A stretch of 64,000 nt of DNA. Origin: Bradyrhizobium erythrophlei (GTDB taxonomy: Bacteria > Pseudomonadota > Alphaproteobacteria > Rhizobiales > Xanthobacteraceae). The notes beneath the pieces are model-generated. The model saw only the letters and a program-made list of their open reading frames with translations. It made no database searches and was not told where the DNA came from. Below are positions 43,511 to 52,600 of this stretch, one piece after another. Every line of letters starts with the position of its first letter. The stretch's first letter is position 1. The position numbers and the translations under genes were made by a program. The stretch spans positions 6,003,501 through 6,067,500 of the forward strand of contig FSRD01000001.1 of the NCBI GenBank assembly GCA_900129675.1, in the 5' to 3' direction.

Positions 43511-46241
43511 CGGCCACCCTTCACGCACTCGGTTGCGGTCGCGCTGCCGGCGCGTACTATACCGAGGATCCCAACCGGGAGGCGCGCCCGAAATCCCGCG
43601 ACGATTACTATACGGATGGCAGCGGAACGTGGTGGTCGAGTAGCGACAGCCTGGTCCGCAGCGGGGCGCCGATCGACAAAGAAACATTCCGGGATCTCTG
43701 CGGGGGATTTAGTCCACGAACCGGCAAGCGTTTGGTGCGCGGCGCCGGCGAACGGCATCGCGCCGGCTGGGACATCACGTTCTCAACACCGAAGAGTTTT
43801 GGAATTCTCTGGGCCGCAGGCACTGCCGAACAACGTTCGGTATTGGAACGTATCCAGCAAGACGCGGTCGATCAGGCACTAGAATTCGTTGCAGATGAAG
43901 GCCTCATTCAAGTGCGGTTGGGGGCGGGAGGGCATTTGCGTGAGGCGCCAGCGGAGATTGTTGTCGCGAAATTTCCACACTTCACTTCTCGAGAGGGAGA
44001 TCCGGCCTGCCACACACATTGCGTTCTCTTGAACGTCGCTCGTTCCGCGAATGGAAATAAATATCTGACTATTGAGCCGAGACGTGTCTATGAGTGGCAG
44101 CTAGTCCTCGGATCAGCGTTCAGGGCCGCGTTATCAGAAAAGTTGAATGACTTGAGATTTGCTCTGAGGGAAGCCGGCCGCGATCAGTTCGAAATCGCGG
44201 GCATTCCGGAGGCGATGATTGAGTTTTTCTCAAAACGCTCTCAGCAGATCGAAGCCCGTGTTGGACGTGATGCTTCCGCCGCTCAAAAGGAAGTCGCGGC
44301 ATTGGCGACGCGCGGCGATAAGGCGAGCGTGCCGACGGGCGACGATCTGGAAAAGCGCTGGAAACATGAACTCGCAGCGTACGAGATAGACCCATGGACG
44401 CTCGCTCAGGAAGCGGGCTTGGCTAGAAATCCGGGACCAGCCCCGGAGATTGACTATGACTTTGATCCGCCGGAAATCACGGGAGAGACCCCTGTTGCGT
44501 TGGCAGCCTCAGAACTTCTGCGCACTGAAAATGTGCTCACTCGAAAGGCGCTCTTGAACCGAGCATTCGTTGAGTCCGCCCTGCAGGGGAAGGGAATCAA
44601 GCTCGTCTATTCGGAGATCTCAAATCTCGAGGCGTCGGAAAGACTCGTTCGGCTTGATCATTGTGAAGCAGCGCAGCATTGGACGACGACAGCCATTGCC
44701 GCGGAGGAATCCAAGTTGCTTCGCCTGGTAAAAGAACGTGTAGCCAGATCTCTGTTCCGGCCTGAGGCAATCGAACTCGCGCTTCAAGCCGTGCCGTTCT
44801 TGTCTGATGAACAGCGCCGGGCCATCCGTCATGCGACATCGGCAGATCCAACAAGCATATTGGAGTCCGGGGCAGGGACCGGTAAGACCACCCTGATCGC
44901 AGGATTGGTTGACGCTGCAAGGCGGTCGGGGGGCTGAAAATCTTGGGCCTTGCGCCATCGTGGGTCGCTGCAGATGAACTCGCGCGGTCAGCCGGAATCG
45001 AGGCGATGGCGGTCGCGCGGTTCCGGCACGAACTCCGCGCTGGCCTTCGTCCTCGACCCGATGCGAATACGCTCATTATCGTCGACGAGGCCGGCATGGT
45101 TGGGGTCCGCGATATGAGCGCTATTTTTGAAGCTGCAACAATCAAGACCTCCGCTGGAGAAGCAGATCATTCTCCGAAAATTCTGTTCGCTGGCGATCGC
45201 CTACAACTTGCTGCGGTGGCTGGCGGCAGCGCGCTAAAAGCTGTGTCCGATACGATCGAGCGCAGCGCGACATTGACGGGCGTCCGGCGCCAGACCGTCG
45301 ATTGGCAACGGGCTGCGTCGGTTGCCATGGCGCACGGCGATCTATAGAGGCTTGGCGAGATCTTCGAAAGTCCTATGGTGATGACGTGATTGTCGTGACC
45401 CGCCGGAACCGCGACGCTGTTGCCCTCAATCTCGCTGCTCGCGAGGTTCTTCGAAAGGAGGGTCTCATTCATGGCGCGGATCTCAGTCCGGTCGTTATCG
45501 ATCGCGATGGCGCTTTAGGTCCGCTACCGCTGGCAACTGGAGATAGGATCCGCTTCGGCGAGACGTTGCCCCAGCACGGGATCCGCAACGGCACTCGCGG
45601 GAATGTTGAAAAATGTGCCCGTAGTGTCGGCGGATCTATTCGCGTGGCGATCCGTCTTGAAGACGGTCGACTGATCGAGGATATATGGTCCGGGTTTGCC
45701 CAACACCGGCGAGCCGCCATGCCGGCATTCCGAAAATTGTTCATGCGGTTGCGGGTTCGGCTTATTCTGTTCAAGGCCGCACAGCAGCAGCGACGGTCCA
45801 CTATATTGCAAGCGCGATGCCGCCTGTCGTGCTCGTCAGGAAGATCCAAGAATGGCGCCGACCAAATCGGCCTTGTTGGAACGCCTGTTCAACGAAGCTC
45901 GCCGATACAAGGAGAAGGCCAATGTCATCGATCATGTCGCGGACCGAATGAAATTCATTGAAACTGGCTCAATCGACCTGCCGCGCCCGCGAGGTAGATT
46001 CAATATTAGCGCTGTCGTGGAGGCGGCGCGCCGGATCGAACTCGCCGCTCAGTATTGTGGCTCGCGGGGCAGGGGATTCACTGCGCAACTGCGGCAGTTG
46101 GCTAAGAGCATTGTGCCGGATCGCAGTCTTCCCGAAACGGTCAAAGCGATTATGGCGAAGGTGCAATCATGGACGCACAGACAGTCGTCGACAAGAATCC
46201 ACGACAGTCAACAGTCTCGCTCTTATGAATATGCGCATTAG
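43507..46241 (+). pseudogene. MobF/TrwC-type conjugative relaxase-helicase, decayed
   Basis: First piece (to 44937): relaxase domain with AGWDITFSTPKSFGILWAAG and the metal-binding HFTSREGDPACHTHCVLLN, then Walker A in ILESGAGTGKTTLIAGLVD. Frame breaks at a G6 run near 44930; the next frame gives ILGLAPSWVAADELARSAGI, LIIVDEAGMVG (Walker B), ILFAGDRLQLAAVAGGSALK to 45347. A further shift near 45340 gives IEAWRDLRKSYGDDVIVVTR to about 45720; another gives IVHAVAGSAYSVQGRTAAAT, the RecD-like motif VI region. The last piece is TKSALLERLFNEARRYKEKA to QSWTHRQ. At least four indels plus a small deletion: non-functional remains of a conjugative or mobilisable element of about 870 codons. Confidence 0.85.
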
Positions 46242-46447
46242 CGCAGTCTTCGGTACGGAAGCGTCGGCTTCGGATATGCGACGTGCCCTATGGCGACGCC
46301 GGAGCCTCGCTGGACGGCCGAGAGCGGCGGCGGACCGTCTTAACCTGACCACGGCCAACTTCGCACGCCGGGGGCCGCCCCCCTCATGCATCCCCCGTGC
46401 GCAATGCCCGCTTAAGTGGCATATTGGCGTGTTCGTGGCGCGGGGAA

Positions 46448-47131
46448 ATGCGGAAACGAAGAATTCTAGAGGCTGGCGCCGTTGCGTTGCTGCTATCGGC
46501 ATGCGCTCCCGCAGGGACGCATTACGACGTCGGATCGTTCACGCCGACGCCGAACGACGCCTGTCAGCGTCCGGAAGTTCGGACACCCGGTATGCTTTCC
46601 TACCTCAACGCCAAGGCTGGCCAGGCCGGCGGCCCGAGCGTCCGCGCCGTTGCTGTTGAGCAGGTCAGCGGCGGCATGGGGCAGACCGGCAGCTCGCTGA
46701 ACTGCAGGGCCATACTGCAACTTGAGAACGGCCAGCACGAATCCGGGACGCTATCGGTGCAGGACCCGGGCGGCGGTGCGACGCTCAACGTAAACTTCGA
46801 ATCCGACGGCGCCAAGGACCGACGGATGGATACGCCCGAGCGGCGGGCAATCCGAAAATACTGCGCAACCGCTACGCCGCAAGGTTGCGCGCTCTATACC
46901 CGTGACGTCACGTCCTGTCGCGCCGTAGCCAGCGACGCCTATTCTATCCTGTTGACACAAAGGCTGTGGCGATCGAAAGGCTCGTCTCCGGAAGAGGCGG
47001 CGCGGCTTTCGCTCGACGGCATCTCGCGCGGCAACGCCTCTTCCTCCGGCAGCGATCTGGTAACGATCGCGCGCCGCGCAGAGTCGTTCCCACTGACATC
47101 GCTGTCATTGTCGGAAACTCAATCCGGCTAG
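46448..47131 (+). CDS. Lipoprotein of unknown function, 3' end replaced by IS copy C
   Basis: 227 residues. MRKRRILEAGAVALLLSACA is a lipoprotein signal with lipobox LLSAC. The body is QRPEVRTPGMLSYLNAKAGQ, LNCRAILQLENGQHESGTLS, RRAIRKYCATATPQGCALYT, RDVTSC; it has several cysteines that may pair in the envelope. The final residues LSLSETQSG and the stop come from the left end of IS copy C (from 47102), so the true C-terminus is lost. ATG 46448 follows GCGGGGA. No family recognised. Confidence 0.6.
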   Translation: MRKRRILEAGAVALLLSACAPAGTHYDVGSFTPTPNDACQRPEVRTPGMLSYLNAKAGQAGGPSVRAVAVEQVSGGMGQTGSSLNCRAILQLENGQHESGTLSVQDPGGGATLNVNFESDGAKDRRMDTPERRAIRKYCATATPQGCALYTRDVTSCRAVASDAYSILLTQRLWRSKGSSPEEAARLSLDGISRGNASSSGSDLVTIARRAESFPLTSLSLSETQSG

Positions 47132-48177
47132 TAAGCGCAGTCGAATCGGGTGATGCTCTTGGTTCATGAAAGATGCTTTTAGCCTGATTTGGTTGGCGCT
47201 GATCGGATTGTTCCGATCGCGAGCGTCGCTGCAAGTTGAGATCTTGACGCTTCGTCATCAACTCAATGTGCTGCGGCGTAAATCGCCGCAGCGACTAACC
47301 TTCACCAGCATCGATCGTCTGGGATTTGCCGGGTTGTACCGGTTGGCGCCCGGCATGCTGGACGCTCTCGCGATCGTTAAGCCGGAGACGGTGATCCGCT
47401 GGCATCGTGCCGGTTTCCGAGCGTGTTGGCGCTGGAAATCAAGACCGCGCGGCGGCCGGCCGAAGACCCCGCTGGAGATCCGTCATCTTATTCGCGAAGT
47501 GAGTCTCGCCAACCCATTATGGGGCGCACCGCGGATCCATGGCGAGCTTCTCAAGCTCGGCATCGATGTTGGGCAGACCACCGTTGCAAAGTATATGGCG
47601 AGGGGAAGGCGACCGCCGTCCCAAGGGTGGAAGACGTTTCTTCATAATCACGCCGACGGCATCGCGTCGATGGACCTGTTCGTGGTTCCGACAATCTCAT
47701 TCCGACTGCTCTACGGGTTGCTGATACTACAACACGATCGCCGCCAAATCCTACGGCTGGGAGTGACTGCGCACCCAACGGCTGAATGGATTTCGCGCCA
47801 ACTCACCGAGGCCTATGGTTGGAAAGTAGAACCGCGATACATCATCCGTGACCGCGACGCCGTCTACGGTGATGTCTTCATCCGCCGCCTTCGGGCGATG
47901 GGCATTCGGGATCGGCCAACCGCCGGGTATTCTGAAAGGGCGATCGGTTCGATCCGCCGGGAATGTCTTGACCACGTTGTCGTATTCGGCGAGCGGCATC
48001 AGAGCCATCTGCTGCGATCTTACACGACCTACTATAGTGCGGCTCGCACGCACCTTTCAGTCAACAAAGACGCGCCGTCGCCGCGAACAATACATTCCGC
48101 TGGTCGCATTTTGCCTACGCCAGTTCTCGGCGGACTTCATCATCTGTATGAGCGAGTTTGATTTCCGACAAGCACAG
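47102..48177 (+). mobile_element. IS copy C (integrase-type, 1,076 bp)
   Basis: Left end CTGTCATTGTCGGAAACTCA; right end, inverted, CTGTGCTTGTCGGAAATCAA. Single transposase gene. Interrupts a lipoprotein gene on the left and the 3' end of an opposing small gene on the right. I see no obvious target duplication. Confidence 0.85.
47166..48161 (+). CDS. Integrase-core transposase of IS copy C, short in-frame deletion
   Basis: 331 residues. IRWHRAGFRACWRWKSRPRG, NPLWGAPRIHGELLKLGIDV, ASMDLFVVPTISF (first Asp), IIRDRDAVYGD (second Asp), SIRRECLDHVVVF (Glu). Compared with copy D it lacks seven residues just before the Glu (RDRPTAGYSERAIGSIRR here). The frame is open but a conserved loop is missing. 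Nearly the same protein as relic A, so A and C descend from one element. Confidence 0.88.
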   Translation: MKDAFSLIWLALIGLFRSRASLQVEILTLRHQLNVLRRKSPQRLTFTSIDRLGFAGLYRLAPGMLDALAIVKPETVIRWHRAGFRACWRWKSRPRGGRPKTPLEIRHLIREVSLANPLWGAPRIHGELLKLGIDVGQTTVAKYMARGRRPPSQGWKTFLHNHADGIASMDLFVVPTISFRLLYGLLILQHDRRQILRLGVTAHPTAEWISRQLTEAYGWKVEPRYIIRDRDAVYGDVFIRRLRAMGIRDRPTAGYSERAIGSIRRECLDHVVVFGERHQSHLLRSYTTYYSAARTHLSVNKDAPSPRTIHSAGRILPTPVLGGLHHLYERV

Positions 48178-48416
48178 CCACTCTCGGTTTTCTTAGTGGC
48201 TGCCTTGTCATAAATTTCCAGGACATGATTTTCGAATAGTGACAATCGTTTTAAGCCGTCTATCGAAACTAGCTCAGAGCAAGGGCTCAGGTCATCCCAG
48301 CCCGCAGGGGGCAGCGGCGCCGAGGCCTTTTCTTTCACGAGAAGCATCCACGATAAGAACGCAACTATCCCGCAGCTACCGACAATTTTTGCGAAGCTAT
48401 TTAAACTAAAGGACAT
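48178..48416 (-). pseudogene. Single-pass membrane protein fragment cut by IS copy C
   Basis: Starts MSFSLNSFAKIVGSCGIVAF, LSWMLLVKEKASAPLPPAGW, one membrane segment, then ELVSIDGLKRLSLFENHVLE, IYDKAATKKTES. The frame continues into IS sequence at 48177. About 79 native codons remain. Family not recognised; the native part has a normal start and protein-like composition. Confidence 0.5.
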
Positions 48417-48597
48417 GCGCGGACATCTGAGCGCTTACCGTCCTTCGCGATGACCGCCTTATCATATTTGCCGTCTGATGCACTTCGGCAGCCTTGATAA
48501 TTTGTTTGGCGTCAGTCGACGGTAAAAAGCCGGCCCCAGCCCGGAAGGGACTCTGGAACAAGCTAGCAGACTGATTCTGGTTATCGCAAAACGAATC

Positions 48598-48626
48598 GGA
48601 ACGATCGTTCCTAGAAAGATCGTTCC
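48598..48626 (+). promoter_or_regulatory. Palindromic operator upstream of the HTH gene
   Basis: Perfect 14-bp palindrome GGAACGATCGTTCC at 48598-48611, followed by a half-site repeat GATCGTTCC at 48618-48626. It sits 36 bp before the ATG of an HTH regulator, the place expected for autoregulation. Confidence 0.6.
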
Positions 48627-48646
48627 TGCGGCTGTGCCATTGCCTC

Positions 48647-48875
48647 ATGGATTTGAAAGAGGTTTTGGCGACGAATTTGCGTCGAGAGCGCCATGCCCAG
48701 AAGCTGACGCAAGAGGAATTGGCCGACCGAGCAGGGCTGAGCGCTCGCTATTTAGGTTCTATTGAACGAGCGGCCGTATCGGCAAGCGTGACGGTCTTGG
48801 GACACCGCACGCGCTTTATCGGTTAGCCCTTGTGATCTGATACACCAGCCTCAGAGGAAGAAACGCACTGGTTGA
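48647..48875 (+). pseudogene. XRE-family HTH regulator, frameshifted
   Basis: Frame 1 from ATG 48647 gives MDLKEVLATNLRRERHAQKL, TQEELADRAGLSARYLGSIE, RAAVSASVTVLG, then stop at 48824. The C-terminal end of the family is found one frame over: RALSVSPCDLIHQPQRKKRT G with stop at 48873-48875. So an indel near 48800 separates them. The HTH itself (TQEELADRAGLSARYLGSIE) is intact in the first frame, so a 59-residue product might still bind DNA. About 75 residues when repaired. Confidence 0.7.
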
Positions 48876-49696
48876 GCTTGGATCTCTACCCTTGATCAGG
48901 GGGGATGCTCGGTCATGCTGACGTCCGCGAGCCAGTTCTGGCCTTGCACTTTCAATTCAAACTCACTGAATTGATTCAGTACATTGGACATTGGAACACC
49001 AACCTTCTCATCCGCCTCGGCGTTCCCAAGTCTGCGTTGGGTCAAAAAGCGCCGTTCTGGACGTCGGTCGATGACTTCCGGTCTTCCTCCATAAGCAGAC
49101 CTTTTCAGGGTCCGTCTGCATGTCTCAGAAGTGCCTGCCATGAGGAGACATGGGCGATCTCATCATCTCATCATCTCATCCGCTCGTCCGCCCAGTTGGG
49201 GCCAAAGCAGGTGCGTTAGCGATTGCCTCCACATGGGGGAAGAGCGGCGGTCGGGCAAGGAGCGCATTATGGCCGATGAAACGGACCTGTTTCGCCCCGA
49301 GGAGTGGGAGCAGCACCGCCACCATGTGTGATGCGGCGGATGGTGGAGAAAATGGACCCGCTGGACGCCGGGACCTTGGTAGAGGTTGGTCATACCGGCC
49401 GAGCGCACGACAGCCGCCATCAGGATTGACACGTCATGGGCGGCAGCCCGCAACGCCACCGTGCGGCACCTCGGTGCCTCATCTCCCGCGGGTTCCTTCC
49501 TTGGAGGCTTGCCGACGCCCGGCCCATGCACCCGCGGCGATGCTTCTCATCGGATCGGCATCCGCAACCCTTCACAGTAACAGACATGGTCATGCTGTCT
49601 CGTGAGTGGTAACTTCCTATTCAACCCTTCTCGTGCCCCCCCCCCTGAGAGTACCATTCTCAAGGGCGGCCACCGACCTGACGGCGGATCCCGCAG
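48876..49696. other. Intergenic, with an inverted dispersed repeat and small open frames
   Basis: Inverted dispersed repeat at 49028-49090. At 49271 a short frame begins MADETDLFRPEEWEQH and stops after 20 codons; the next frame continues MRRMVEKMDPLDAGTLVEVG from 49330, possibly one small frameshifted gene. A C10 run (49636-49645) and a TGAGA-GTACCAT-TCTCA hairpin precede the kinase gene. Confidence 0.4.
49028..49090 (-). repeat. Dispersed repeat copy, inverted
   Basis: Reading on the minus strand: GTCTGCTTATGGAGGAAGAC, CGGAAGTCATCGACCG and CGGCGCTTTTTGACCCA. Confidence 0.65.
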
Positions 49697-52600
49697 ATGA
49701 ATCCATCCCTTCGGTTCGGCGCTAATGGAGATGGTAGCCTCCAGGTCTTGTGGGAGGATGGTGAACGCGTCTTCTGCAGGCGAAAGAGCCACGCCGACGG
49801 TGATCCGGCCGCCGTGCTAGTCGTGCTTCCCGCCGCGGAGCATCCGACACCTGTCACCCTCGATCGCCTTGCTCGCGAATACGGATTGAAGGACGAGCTG
49901 GACGGGGCGTGGGCGGTGCGACCGCTCGAGCTCGTCCGCGAACGCGGTCGGATCATGCTGGTGCTCGAGGACACCTGCGGCGAGCCGCTGGACCGATTGC
50001 TCGGGCTGCCCATGGAGGTGCGGAGCTTTCTGCGCCTCGCCATCGCGGTCGCTGCGGCCCTCTCACAAGTCCACCGGCGCGACCTCGTCCACAAGGACAT
50101 CAAGCCGGCCAATATCCTGGTGAACCGCACGACCGGAGAGGTCAAGCTCACCGGTTTCGGTATCGCCTCGCGTCTGCCGCGCGAGCGACAGGCACCCGCG
50201 CCGCCCGAGTCGATTGCGGGCACGCTCGCCTATATGGCGCCCGAACAGACCGGGCGAATGAACCGCTCGATCGACGCCCGCAGCGACCTCTACGCCCTCG
50301 GCGTCACGCTCTACCAGATGCTCACGGGCTCACTGCCGTTTACCGCGGTCGATCCCATGGAGTGGGTCCACTGCCATATCGCCAGAAAGCCGGTGCCGCC
50401 AAGCGAGCGGCTGGAGACTGTCCCGGTCACGGTCTCCAGCCTTATCCTGAAGCTGCTCGCCAAGAACGCCGAGGAGCGCTATCAGACCGCCGCCGGCGTC
50501 GAGTGCGATCTGCGGCGCTGCTTGGCCCAATTGGAGCCCGGGGGCAGCATCGACGACTTCCCGTTAGGCCAGCAGGACACGCCCGACCGGCTGCTGATCC
50601 CTGAGAAGCTGTACGGGAGGGCGCGCGAGGTCGACACCTTGCTCGTCGCCTTCGACCGTGTCGTCGCCAGCGGCCGGCCCGAGCTAGTGCTGGTCTCCGG
50701 CTATTCCGGCATCGGCAAGTCCGCTGTCGTCAATGAGCTGCACAAGGCGCTGGTGCCGCCGCGTGGCCTGTTCGCGTCCGGCAAGTTCGACCAGTACAAA
50801 CGCGACATCCCCTATGCGACGCTGGTGCAGGCTTTTCAGAGCCTCGTGCTACCTCTTCTCAGCAAGAGCGACGCCGAGCTGAGCAGTTGGCGCGACGCCC
50901 TTGTGGAGGCGCTGGGCGCGAACGGGCGGCTCATGGTCGACCTCGTCCCCGAGCTGAAGCTCATTGTCGGCGAACCACCGCCGGTCCCGGAGCTGCCGCC
51001 GCAGCAGGCGCAGGCGCGGTTCCAGCTGGTGTTCCGACGCTTCATCGGCGTCTTCGCCCACAAGGAACATCCGCTGGCGCTGTTCCTCGACGATTTGCAA
51101 TGGCTGGACGCGGCGACGCTCGAGTTGCTCGAGGATCTGTTGACCCAGTCGGATCTGAAGCACCTGATGCTGATCGGCGCGTATCGGGACAATGAGGTCG
51201 ATTCCGCCCATCCGCTGATGCGGAAGCTCGATGCTATCCGCACGGCGGGAGCGGTCGTGCAGGAGATCAGTCTTGCGCCACTCGCCCGTGACGAACTGAG
51301 GCAGGTGATCGTGGATGCGCTTCGCTGCGAGTCGGAGCGCGCCGCGCCGCTTGCGCAGTTGGTGCACGAAAAGACTGGTGGCAATCCCTTCTTCACCATC
51401 CAGTTCCTCACTGCGCTGGCCGAGCAGGGGCTGCTTGCCGTCGACCACGGCGCGGCGTGCTGGACCTGGGACCTCGAGCACATCCGCGCCAAGGGTTACA
51501 CCGATAATGTGGTGGACCTCATGCTGGGCAAGCTGCGCCGCTTGCCTGCTGAGACCCAGGAGGCCGTGCAGCAGCTGGCCTGCCTGGGCAACAGCGGACC
51601 GATCAGCACCCTATCCATGGTCCGCGGTGGGAGCGAGGAAGCGCTGCACGCAGCACTGTGGGCGGCCATACGAGCCGGGCTGGTGTTGCGGCAGGAGGGG
51701 ACCTACCAGTTCCTGCACGACCGTGTTCAGGAGGCGGCCTATGCGCTCACCCCAAAAGGGGAGCGAGCGGCCCAGCATCTGCGGATCGGCCGGCTGCTCG
51801 CGGCGCACACGGCGCCGGAGAAGCGGGAGGAAGCGATCTTCGAGATCGTCAACCAGCTCAACCGCGGTGCCGCCCTCATCACCTCAGCCGAGGAGCGGGA
51901 GCGGGTCGCCAAACTGAACCTGATCGCGGGCCAGCGGGCGAAGCAGTCGACGGCCTACAACTCGGCGCTGACCTACCTCGCTGCCGGTCGCGCGCTGCTC
52001 CCGGAGGACTCCTGGCAGCGTTGCGGCACTCTCACCTTCGCACTTGAGTTCCACCGCGCCGAGTGCGAGTTCCTGACTGGCGCATTAGCGGCGGCCGAAG
52101 AGCGGCTGTCGATGCTGTTCAGCCGCGCTGGTCGGCTCGTTGACTTCGCCGCCGTCACCCAACTGCGGGAGGAGCTCTTCACGACGCTAGGCCAGAGCGA
52201 CCGCGCCATCGAGGTCTGTCTCGACTATCTCCGGCACGTCGGCGTCGAGTGGTCGGCGCACCCGACGAAGGAGGAGGTCCGGCAGGAATGCGAGCGCCTC
52301 TGGCGCCAGATCGGGCGTCGCTCGATCGAGGACCTCGTCAATTTGCCCCTAATGACCGACCCCGAGTGGCGCGCGACCATGGACGTCCTCACCGCGGTCG
52401 TGTCGCCCGCGTTGTTTACCGACGAGAATCTGCTCTGTCTCGTCATCTGTCGGATGGCGAACCTCAGCCTGGAGCACGGCAACAGCGACGGATCGTGCTT
52501 CGCCTACGTTTGGCTCGGCATGATCCTCGGGCCGCATTTCGGCAATTACCGGGCCGGGTTTCGCTTCGGTAAGCTCGGCCTGGACCTGGTGGAGCAGCGC

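Noticed and set aside
48624..49700. A toxin-antitoxin pair around the XRE-type relic
   Set aside because: No toxin-like partner gene is next to the regulator.
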